Positions 50,822-57,964 of a DNA stretch of 64,000 nucleotides are shown piece after piece (position 1 is the stretch's first letter; the number at the start of each line of letters is the position of its first letter). Both the position numbers and the translations under genes were made by a program. Origin of the DNA: Streptomyces natalensis ATCC 27448 (GTDB lineage: Bacteria; Actinomycetota; Actinomycetes; Streptomycetales; Streptomycetaceae); the NCBI RefSeq assembly GCF_000935125.1, contig NZ_JRKI01000029.1:744001-808000 (forward strand). Reading direction: 5' to 3'. The notes below the pieces were generated by a model. It made no database searches. It was not told the origin of the DNA and worked only from the letters and a program-made list of their open reading frames with translations.

Positions 50822-51853
50822 ATGGATCCGGTCGAGGCGCTGGAGCGGATCGCCTTTCTGCTGGAGCGGCAGGGCGCGGTGACCTACCGCGTCCAGGCCT
50901 TCCGTACGGCCTCCGCGGTGATCGGCCACCTCCCCGCCGACGAGCTGCGGCGACGCGCGGCGAACGGTTCGCTGGCGCGGCTCAAGGGGCTGGGGCCCAA
51001 GACGACCCGGGTCGTGGCGGAGGCGCTGTCGGGCGGCGTACCGGAATATCTGGCGCGGCTGACGGAGGAGGCGGGCGGACCGCTGGTCGACGGGGACCGG
51101 GGGCTGCGGCTGCGGCGGGCGCTGCGCGGCGACTGTCATCTGCACTCGGACTGGTCGGACGGCGGCAGCCCCGTGGCGGCGATGGCCCGCGCGGCCCGGG
51201 ATCTCGGCCATGAATGGTGTGCGCTGACCGACCACTCCCCCCGCCTCACCGTCGCCCGCGGGCTGAGCGCCGAGCGGCTGCGGGAGCAGCTGGCGCTGGT
51301 GGCGGAGGTCAACGCCCGCCTGGCCCCGTTCCGGCTGCTCACCGGAATCGAGTGCGACATCCTCGACGACGGCGCGCTGGACCAGGAGCCGGAGCTGCTG
51401 GCGCAGCTCGATGTGGTGGTGGCCTCGGTCCACTCCAAGCTCCGGATGGAGCCCCGCCCGATGACCCGCCGTCTGCTCGCCGCGGTCGCCAACCCCCTGG
51501 TCGACGTCCTGGGCCACTGCACCGGCCGCCAGATCACCGGCAGATCGCGCCCCGAGTCCCGCTTCGACGCCGCCGAGGTCTTCGCCGCCTGCGCCGCCCA
51601 CCACACCGCCGTGGAGATCAACTGCCGCCCCGACCGCCTCGACCCGCCCCGCCGCCTGCTCCGCCAGGCCCTGGAGACCGGCACGCTCTTCGCCGTCGAC
51701 AGCGACGCCCACGCCCCGGGCCAGCTGGACTGGCAGATCTACGGCTGCGCCCGCGCGGAGGAGTGCGGCGTACCGGCGGAGCGGGTCATCACCACTTGGA
51801 CGGCAGGGGAGTTGAGGGAGTGGACACAGACGGGGCGGGTGCCGGAGCGCTGA
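50822..51853 (+). CDS. PHP-domain protein, PolX-like without polymerase domain
   Basis: 343 residues: a helix-hairpin-helix front (MDPVEALERIAFLLERQGAVTYRVQAFRTA ... LKGLGPKTTRVVAEAL, about 1-75) that resembles the start of DNA polymerase X, then a PHP phosphoesterase domain (GDCHLHSDWSDG at about 103-114, LTDHSPRL, GIECDILDDG, VVASVHSKL, DSDAH). The nucleotidyltransferase core of PolX is missing. Probably a metal-dependent phosphatase or nuclease acting on DNA or nucleotides. ATG 50822 with GGGAGGG 8 nt upstream; the frame opens earlier at 50753. Confidence 0.87.
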   Translation: MDPVEALERIAFLLERQGAVTYRVQAFRTASAVIGHLPADELRRRAANGSLARLKGLGPKTTRVVAEALSGGVPEYLARLTEEAGGPLVDGDRGLRLRRALRGDCHLHSDWSDGGSPVAAMARAARDLGHEWCALTDHSPRLTVARGLSAERLREQLALVAEVNARLAPFRLLTGIECDILDDGALDQEPELLAQLDVVVASVHSKLRMEPRPMTRRLLAAVANPLVDVLGHCTGRQITGRSRPESRFDAAEVFAACAAHHTAVEINCRPDRLDPPRRLLRQALETGTLFAVDSDAHAPGQLDWQIYGCARAEECGVPAERVITTWTAGELREWTQTGRVPER

Positions 51854-52131
51854 GCCTGTCCGATGGGTCAGGCCCCAGAACCTGGGCGACGAGCCCCCGG
51901 GCGGCGCGACCGTTGCGCCTCCCCTCCGCCTCACCCATGTGTGCCATTCATCGGACTTACGGGCCAACTGATAAGCCGGACAGCGCCAGTTCGCCGGGCC
52001 GGCATCGGTGCGCGGCGGTCGGGAGACTCGGCGCGTCTCCGAGTTTGTGCATGACCTTTCGTATTAACCTCCGTTCACTGTATGAAGTTGATCGCTTACC
52101 GATCGCTTCCGTTCGATCTATCGGAGATGAC

Positions 52132-52494
52132 ATGCGCAAGCTTCGCAAGGCTGCCGTCGTGGTAACCGTCCTCGGAAGCGTCGGCCTGCTCGGTGCCGGC
52201 ACCGCTTACGCCGGCGGCGGGACCAGCGACTACAGCCGCACCCAGACGGTCCGCGAGGGCTCCTACCAGCCGCAGTCGAGCGGTGGCCACCGACACGGCA
52301 AGTCGCACGCCCGCAAGACCTACATCCGGCAGACCACCTCGTGCAGGACCTTCGAGAAGAACAGCGACGTCCTGGGCGAGATCGGGGCGGACGACCCCCT
52401 GTGGATCCTCACGCACGGCCTGCGGTCCAGGCCCGAGGTGCAGAAGACCCGGATCGGCTCGTCCGAAGGGTGCAACAACATCATCCGTCTGTAA
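52132..52494 (+). CDS. Small secreted protein of unknown function
   Basis: 120 residues with a clear Sec signal peptide (RKLRKAAVVVTVLGSVGLLGAGTAYA, cleavage near 26). The mature part is hydrophilic, with a His/Lys/Arg-rich stretch (GGHRHGKSHARK) and two Cys (in TTSCRTF and EGCNN) that could form a disulfide. GGAGATGAC precedes ATG 52132. The leader region contains a direct repeat GATCGCTT at 52090 and 52101, one helical turn apart, which may be a regulator site. No family recognised. Confidence 0.78.
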   Translation: MRKLRKAAVVVTVLGSVGLLGAGTAYAGGGTSDYSRTQTVREGSYQPQSSGGHRHGKSHARKTYIRQTTSCRTFEKNSDVLGEIGADDPLWILTHGLRSRPEVQKTRIGSSEGCNNIIRL

Positions 52495-52513
52495 CGGATG
52501 GGGCGGACAGCGG

Positions 52514-52560
52514 AAAGGGGTCCCCGGGCCGAGCCTCAGGCACGGCCCGGGGACCCCTTT
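52514..52560. terminator. Long perfect bidirectional terminator
   Basis: AAAGGGGTCCCCGGGCCG (52514-52531) pairs perfectly over 18 bp with the sequence at 52543-52560; the loop (AGCCTCAGGCA) can add GCC/GGC. It ends in CCCCTTTT on the + strand and AAAAGGGG on the minus, working for both the secreted-protein gene and the convergent ClC gene, whose stop (52536-52538) lies in the loop. Confidence 0.88.
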
Positions 52561-53900
52561 TGCGACCCTTCGCCGGGGCGCGCCGCGGGGGTCAGCCGGG
52601 CCGTCAGCACGTACGCGACCACCACCGCCACGATCACCAGCGGCAGGACGGTCAGCCCCGGGCGGCCCAGCAGCAGGGCGGCCATCAGGACGGAGGTCAG
52701 CGGCAGGCGGAGCATGGCGACCGTCATGGCGCCGATGCCCATGGCGGAGGCTGCGGTGATCTGGAGGCCGGGGAGGTGGGCGAGGGCCACGCCGCCGACG
52801 GCGCCGATGAACATCGCCGGGAAGATGGGGCCGCCGCGGAAACAGATCAGGGATGCGCAGTAGGCGAGCCCTTTGCACACCACCAGGAGCACCAGCGCCG
52901 CCGCCGAAAAGCCGGCGGTGTGGTCGAACAGCGAGCCCAGCGCGGACTGGCCCGAATACAGCAGTTCGGTGGCGGGCTCGCCGGTGGCCTCGGCGAAGGC
53001 GATCGCCAGGCCGGCGACCGCGAGGGCCATCGCCACGGTGACCGGGAGCCGGTGACGGATGACGCGGCCCTTGAGGGCGAGGGAGAGGCGCCGTACGCCG
53101 CATCCGGCGAGGGCGGCGAGCGCCCCGATGACCAGGGCCCAGCCGAATTCCGGGAGGGTCGGGGCGGCCGCCTCGGGGACATGGTGCAGGGTGAGGGAAT
53201 AGGTGCCGAGGCCGGTCCAGTCGCCCAGGCCGGTGAAGATGAGCGCGCCGATCCCGGACGCGAGCAGACCGGGCACCAGCACCGCGCCGAGCAGCGCCCC
53301 GCCCTGACCCGAGGTCTCCATCAGCAAGAACGCACCCAGGAGCGGCGAGCCGAACAGGGTGCTGACCGCCGCGAAACTGCCGGCGGCGCCCACCACCCCG
53401 ACGGCCTGCTCCGGTGCGTCCCGCCGGAGCAGCCGTACGGCGCCGGCCGCCAGCCCGCCGCCGAGGGCGATCAGCGGCGCCTCCGGGCCGAGCACCGCAC
53501 CGCAGGCGAGGGTGGCCAGCGCCGCCAGCACGATCCCGGGGAGCGCGGCGAGCGGCGGCGGGCCGCTGAACGCGAATCCGTCGGCCGGTTCATGGCCGCC
53601 GTCGCCCGGGAGGTGACGGATGATCAGCACCACCAGCAGTCCGCCGGCCGCGAGCAGGGGCAACGGCCACCAGACGGGGGAGGCGGAGAAGCCGAGCGCC
53701 GTCGGCAGATCGTGGTAGAGCAGCGGTTCCAGCTCATGGACCAGGGCGAGGAAGCCGAAGGCCGCGGCGCAGATGGGCAGGCCGAGCAGCGCGGCCAGCA
53801 GCAGGAGCCCCAGATAGCCGCGGCTGCGCAGCAGCGCCGCCGGGTCCTGTGGCGCCCCGGCCGGAGCCCCGCCCACCGGTCCCGACCGCCCGACCGCCAT
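52536..53900 (-). CDS. ClC family chloride channel/antiporter
   Basis: 454-residue polytopic membrane protein of the ClC family. The gating-glutamate motif is GPEAP (family GREGP) in CGAVLGPEAPLIALGGG; the third motif reads FRGGPIFPAMFIGAVGG. The first selectivity motif GSGIP is not clearly preserved in the N-terminal third, so anion selectivity is uncertain. ATG 53900 chosen; the frame continues 50 codons up without family resemblance. Its last residues (EGSQKGSPGRA) are encoded by the terminator hairpin. Confidence 0.85.
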   Translation of the reverse strand: MAVGRSGPVGGAPAGAPQDPAALLRSRGYLGLLLLAALLGLPICAAAFGFLALVHELEPLLYHDLPTALGFSASPVWWPLPLLAAGGLLVVLIIRHLPGDGGHEPADGFAFSGPPPLAALPGIVLAALATLACGAVLGPEAPLIALGGGLAAGAVRLLRRDAPEQAVGVVGAAGSFAAVSTLFGSPLLGAFLLMETSGQGGALLGAVLVPGLLASGIGALIFTGLGDWTGLGTYSLTLHHVPEAAAPTLPEFGWALVIGALAALAGCGVRRLSLALKGRVIRHRLPVTVAMALAVAGLAIAFAEATGEPATELLYSGQSALGSLFDHTAGFSAAALVLLVVCKGLAYCASLICFRGGPIFPAMFIGAVGGVALAHLPGLQITAASAMGIGAMTVAMLRLPLTSVLMAALLLGRPGLTVLPLVIVAVVVAYVLTARLTPAARPGEGSQKGSPGRA

Positions 53901-54046
53901 GCGCCTCGCCTCCGCCTCGCCGTGCGGGATCCGGAGCCGGGAGGACGCCCGGCGCGCCGTCCGGCCTCCGCCGTGCCGAGCCTGCCACGGCCGCACCGGG
54001 GCGAAAGGGACGACACGGCCGGGCGGCGGCGTCCCGGCCCGCCGGA

Positions 54047-54955
54047 TCACCCCTGGGGCGCCGCCGCCTCCTGGAGGGCCGTCAGCACCGGCCGCAGCAG
54101 GGGGTGTTCCTCGGCCCCGCGGCGTACGGCGGCGAAGACCCGCCGGGTGGGGGCGACGCCGTCGACGGGCCGGACCACCACCCCCGTCAGGTCCATGTCC
54201 GCGAGCGCCGAGCGCGGTACGAGGGCGACCCCCGCCGCGGCCGAGGCGAGCGAGACCACCGCGCGGAAGTCGTCGGAAAAATGCTCCAGCCGCGGCTCGA
54301 ATCCGGCGTATTCGCAGGCCAGGACGACGACGTCATGGCAGGGGTTGCCGGTGTAGGGGCCGATCCACGGATCGGCCGCGAGATCCGCCACCGCCACCTG
54401 TGCGGCGTCCGCGAGACGGTGGCCGACGGGCAGGACGGCGTCGAACGGCTCGGCGTACAGCGGGACGCGGGTCAGCCGGGGGTCGTCGGCGCGCGGCGCG
54501 CCCCGGTATTCGACGGCGACCGCCACATCGACCTGCCGGTCGAGGACCATCACCAGGCTGGCGTCCCCCTCGGCGTCCTGGACGCGGACCCGGATGCCGG
54601 GCGCGCGGGCGGCGAGCGTGGTGATCGCGGGCGCGACGACCAGCGAGATGCCGGTGGCGAAGGCCGCGACGGTCACCACGCCCGCGTCGCCGGAGCCGTA
54701 CGCGGCCAGCTCCGACTCGGCGCGCTCCAGCTGGGCCAGGACGGCGTTGGCGTGGCCGAGCAGGATCTCGCCGGCGGCGGTGAGCGTCACCCCGCGGGCG
54801 CTGCGTTCGACCAGGCGGTGGCCGGTCTCCTGCTCCAGGGCGGCCAGCTGCTGGGAGACCGCGGAGGGGGTGAGGTAGAGCGCGGCGGCCGCAGCGGTGA
54901 CCGTACGGTGGTCGGCCACCGCGCGCAGGATGTGCAGCCGCCGTGCTTCGATCAT
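54047..54955 (-). CDS. LysR family transcriptional regulator
   Basis: 302-residue regulator: HTH (RRLHILRAVADHRTVTAAAAALYLTPSAVSQQLAALEQETGHRLVERS, about 5-52) and a complete two-lobed effector domain (VTVAAFATGISLVVAPAITTLAARAPGIRVRVQD ... VVSLASAAAGVALVPRSALADM). It starts 28 nt after the kbl stop on the same strand, so it is probably in the tdh-kbl operon and may regulate threonine catabolism (inference). Confidence 0.93.
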   Translation of the reverse strand: MIEARRLHILRAVADHRTVTAAAAALYLTPSAVSQQLAALEQETGHRLVERSARGVTLTAAGEILLGHANAVLAQLERAESELAAYGSGDAGVVTVAAFATGISLVVAPAITTLAARAPGIRVRVQDAEGDASLVMVLDRQVDVAVAVEYRGAPRADDPRLTRVPLYAEPFDAVLPVGHRLADAAQVAVADLAADPWIGPYTGNPCHDVVVLACEYAGFEPRLEHFSDDFRAVVSLASAAAGVALVPRSALADMDLTGVVVRPVDGVAPTRRVFAAVRRGAEEHPLLRPVLTALQEAAAPQG

Positions 54956-54983
54956 GTTTCCAGTTTCGCAGGGGCCGGCCGGA

Positions 54984-56183
54984 TCACTTCCCCAGGGCGG
55001 CCCGCGCCGCGATGAAGGCGTCCACGGCCCGGTTGACGTCGTCGGTGGAGTGCGCCGCCGACAGCTGGACGCGGATGCGTGCCTGGCCCTGGGGGACGAC
55101 CGGGTAGGAGAAGCCGATCACATAGACGCCGCGCTCCAGCAGCAGCTCCGCCATCCGGGCCGCCTCGGCCGCGTCGCCGATCATGACGGGGGCGATGGCG
55201 TGCTCGCCGGGCAGGATGTCGAAGCCTTCCTCGGTCATCCGGGAGCGGAACAGGGCGGTGTTGGCGTTGAGACGTTCGCGCAGGTCGCCGGCGGACTCCA
55301 GCAGGTCGAGGACCTTGAGGGAGGCGGCGGCGATCACCGGGGCGAGCGAGTTGGAGAAGAGGTACGGGCGCGAGCGCTGGCGCAGCAGGGCGACGATCTC
55401 GGCGCGGGCGGCGACATAGCCGCCGGAGGCGCCGCCGAGGGCCTTGCCGAGGGTGCCGGTGATGATGTCGACGCGGTCCATGACGCCGTGGAGTTCGGGG
55501 GTGCCGCGGCCGCCGGGGCCGACGAAGCCGACGGCGTGCGAGTCGTCGACCATCACCATCGCGCCGTAGCGGTCGGCCAGATCGCAGATCTCGCCCAGCG
55601 GTGCGAGATAGCCGTCCATGGAGAACACGCCGTCGGTGACGATGAGCTTACGGCTCGCGCCGCCCTCGGCCGCCTCCTTCAACTGCCGTTCCAGATCGGC
55701 CATATCGCGGTTGGCGTAGCGGAAGCGGCGGGCCTTGGAGAGCCGGATGCCGTCGATGATGGAGGCGTGGTTGAGGGCGTCGGAGATCACCGCGTCCTCG
55801 GGGCCGAGCAGGGTCTCGAAGACGCCGCCGTTGGCGTCGAAGCAGGAGGAGTAGAGGATGGTGTCCTCCTGGCCGAGGAAGCCGGAGATCCGCCGCTCCA
55901 GCTCCTTGTGGACCTCCTGGGTGCCACAGATGAAGCGGACCGAGGCCATGCCGTAGCCCCAGCGGTCGAGGGCCTCGTGGGCGGCCGCGACGACCTCGGG
56001 GTGGTCGGCGAGGCCGAGGTAGTTGTTGGCGCAGAAGTTGAGGACCTCGCCGGGGGTGCCTCCGGCGGTGACCGCGACGGTGGCGGACTGCGGGGTGCCG
56101 ATGACGCGCTCGGGCTTGTGCAGTCCGGCCTCCCTGATCTCGTCGAGGGTGGTGCGCAGGTCGTCGCGTACGGAGTCGAACAT
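54984..56183 (-). CDS. kbl: Glycine C-acetyltransferase (2-amino-3-ketobutyrate CoA ligase)
   Basis: 399-residue PLP enzyme that splits 2-amino-3-ketobutyrate with CoA into glycine and acetyl-CoA. Alpha-oxoamine synthase features: NFCANNYLGLADHP, SVRFICGTQEVHKELE, DALNHASIIDG, VMVDDSHAVGFVG and the PLP lysine in TGTLGKALGGASGG. The start ATG 56183 follows a GGAG; the frame is open further left as shadow of tdh. Works directly after threonine dehydrogenase, 41 nt upstream in the same operon. Confidence 0.95.
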   Translation of the reverse strand: MFDSVRDDLRTTLDEIREAGLHKPERVIGTPQSATVAVTAGGTPGEVLNFCANNYLGLADHPEVVAAAHEALDRWGYGMASVRFICGTQEVHKELERRISGFLGQEDTILYSSCFDANGGVFETLLGPEDAVISDALNHASIIDGIRLSKARRFRYANRDMADLERQLKEAAEGGASRKLIVTDGVFSMDGYLAPLGEICDLADRYGAMVMVDDSHAVGFVGPGGRGTPELHGVMDRVDIITGTLGKALGGASGGYVAARAEIVALLRQRSRPYLFSNSLAPVIAAASLKVLDLLESAGDLRERLNANTALFRSRMTEEGFDILPGEHAIAPVMIGDAAEAARMAELLLERGVYVIGFSYPVVPQGQARIRVQLSAAHSTDDVNRAVDAFIAARAALGK

Positions 56184-56224
56184 CGGGGTTTTCTCCAGGA
56201 GTTGGGGTGGGACGGGACCGGGGG

Positions 56225-57253
56225 TCAGGCTGTCCAGTCGAGGATGACCTTGCCGCCGCGGCCGCCGGCCGCGTCGTCGAAGGCGGCGTCGAAGTCCTGG
56301 TAGGGGTAGCGGCCGGTGATCACCGGGGAAAGATCGAGGCCGCCTTCGAGGAGCACGGACATCGCGTACCAGGTCTCGAACATCTCGCGGCCGTAGATCC
56401 CCTTGATGGTGATCATGGAGGTGACGATCCGGGACCAGTCGACGGCGAATTCCTGGGCGGGCAGGCCCAGGACGGCGATCTTGCCGCCGTGGGTCATGTT
56501 GTCGATCATGTCGCGCAGCGCCTCGGGGCGGCCGGACATCTCCAGGCCGACGTCGAAGCCCTCGCGCAGGCCGAGCGCGCGCTGGCCGTCGGCGATGGAG
56601 GTTTCGGCGACGTTGAGCGCGAGGCTCGCGCCGACCTTGCGCGCCAGTTCCAGGCGCGGCCCGCTGACGTCGGTGATCACGACGTTGCGGGCGCCGGCGT
56701 GCCGGGCGACGGCCGCGGCCATGATGCCGATCGGGCCGGCGCCGGTGATCAGGACGTCCTCGCCGACCAGCGGGAAGGACAGCGCGGTGTGCACGGCGTT
56801 GCCGAACGGGTCGAAGACGGCGGCGATATCGAGGTCGACGGGGTGGCGGTGCACCCACACATTGGCCGCGGGCAGCGCCACGTACTCGGCGAAGGCGCCG
56901 TCGCGGCCGACGCCGAGGCCGATCGTGGCGCGGCACAGATGACGCCGTCCGGCCAGACAGTTGCGACAGCTCCCGCAGACGAGATGGCCCTCGCCGCTGA
57001 CCAGATCGCCGGGGGTGATGTCGGCGACGTCCCGGCCGGTTTCGACGACCTCGCCGACGAATTCATGGCCGAGGGTCAGCGGGGCGCTGATGGACCGCTG
57101 GGCCCAGCCGTCCCAGGAACGGATGTGCAGATCCGTTCCGCAGATGCCGGTGCGCAGCACCTTGATCAGGACATCGCCCGCGCCTACGGCCGGCTCGGGC
57201 ACCTCCGTGAGCCACAGTCCGGGCTCCGCCTTCTGCTTGACCAGTGCTTTCAC
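56225..57253 (-). CDS. tdh: L-threonine 3-dehydrogenase
   Basis: 342-residue zinc-dependent medium-chain dehydrogenase oxidising threonine to 2-amino-3-ketobutyrate with NAD. Catalytic zinc region GICGTDLHI and GHEFVGEV, structural zinc cysteines CGSCRNCLAGRRHLC (about 92-106), nucleotide fold GAGPIGIMAAAVARHAGARNVVITD, and the Tdh-specific FDPFGNAVHTAL. Start is GTG 57253 with GGGGAG 9 nt upstream. First gene of tdh-kbl-lysR. A TTAAGCG motif lies about 108 nt upstream. Confidence 0.95.
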   Translation of the reverse strand: MKALVKQKAEPGLWLTEVPEPAVGAGDVLIKVLRTGICGTDLHIRSWDGWAQRSISAPLTLGHEFVGEVVETGRDVADITPGDLVSGEGHLVCGSCRNCLAGRRHLCRATIGLGVGRDGAFAEYVALPAANVWVHRHPVDLDIAAVFDPFGNAVHTALSFPLVGEDVLITGAGPIGIMAAAVARHAGARNVVITDVSGPRLELARKVGASLALNVAETSIADGQRALGLREGFDVGLEMSGRPEALRDMIDNMTHGGKIAVLGLPAQEFAVDWSRIVTSMITIKGIYGREMFETWYAMSVLLEGGLDLSPVITGRYPYQDFDAAFDDAAGGRGGKVILDWTA

Positions 57254-57750
57254 CGTGGACGCTCCCCGTACGTGCAGAGACCTGCCGGGGGCGCTTTTCG
57301 GCCGCCCGGTCCGTGTCAGAAATCTCCCGCACACGGGCCGGTCGGTCCATCGAGGTTTTCTTAAGCGGGGTCACAGCTGTCCTGTACGCCCCCTGGATGC
57401 ATGGCCGCCCCGGGGACTCCGCGGGCGGTGCCGGGGCGGCCGCGGAAAGGACGGCAAGGATTTCCTCCGGGTTTGTGATGCCATCGGCACGGCGAAAGTC
57501 GTGGAGCGAAAGAGGCATTCCGCTGAGACGGTCGGCGGCCATATCCCTTCCCCGCCCCGGACTCATTCCCCTCGAAATACTTAAGCGAAATAGTTAAGCG
57601 AATCCGGTGCGCGCGAAGGTGCAGGCAGGGGCTATACGAGGACCCCGAAAACAATGTCCTGAATCGGATTGCCCCGCGAACGATCGGCTGACTAACGTCC
57701 TTTCCGCTGAGCAGTAGCCAGCGAACACCGCCTCATGATCGGGGAGTTCC
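57254..57750. other. 497-nt intergenic region between tdh and the lanthipeptide precursor
   Basis: Contains divergent promoters for tdh (minus) and the lanthipeptide locus (plus). Visible structure: TTAAGCG three times (57361, 57581, 57594), the last two as a 13-bp-spaced direct repeat TTAAGCGAA; and a perfect 11-bp hairpin GGCCGCCCCGG (57403-57413) / CCGGGGCGGCC (57431-57441), possibly separating the two units. No convincing gene found in it. Confidence 0.55.
57581..57602 (+). repeat. TTAAGCGAA direct repeat, possible regulator site
   Basis: TTAAGCGAA at 57581-57589 and 57594-57602, 13 bp apart, in an AT-rich patch 150 nt upstream of the lanthipeptide precursor. A third TTAAGCG stands at 57361. 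Such AT-rich repeats are rare in this sequence and could bind a response regulator. Confidence 0.45.
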
Positions 57751-57903
57751 ATGGAAACTCTGTCAGTATTCGTCCCTCGCCCGGCCGGCGTTCTCGACCG
57801 GGAGCCGGAGGTCTTGTTCCTCGACGGCGCGCAGGAGGTGCAGGCCGATGCCTGCCCCATCACCATGTGCGCCGACCACTGCGTCGGTACCCACACCGGC
57901 TGA
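57751..57903 (+). CDS. Lanthipeptide precursor (class III/IV type)
   Basis: 50-residue peptide placed 61 nt before the LanKC/LanL gene. GGGGAG is 5 nt upstream of ATG 57751. The N-terminal ~31 residues are an acidic/hydrophobic leader with PEVLFLDGAQEVQ, comparable to the LLDLQ-type recognition motifs of class III leaders. The C-terminal core has Cys at 35, 40 and 44 and Thr at 38, 47 and 49 (ACPITMCADHCVGTHTG), no Ser. So only methyllanthionine, not labionin, can form, and two Thr lie after the last Cys. No double-glycine site; leader removal would need another protease. Confidence 0.82.
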   Translation: METLSVFVPRPAGVLDREPEVLFLDGAQEVQADACPITMCADHCVGTHTG

Positions 57904-57964
57904 GCCCTCCGCGGAAATCCTGAAATCGCCCGGCTGACGGGCACGGCCCCGAGAGGGATGCACT

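Noticed and set aside
57751..57903. Assigning the small peptide to the FxLD lantipeptide family because of its LFLD segment.
   Set aside because: That family goes with split LanB-type dehydratases, whereas here a LanKC/LanL enzyme is adjacent; the motif spacing also differs.
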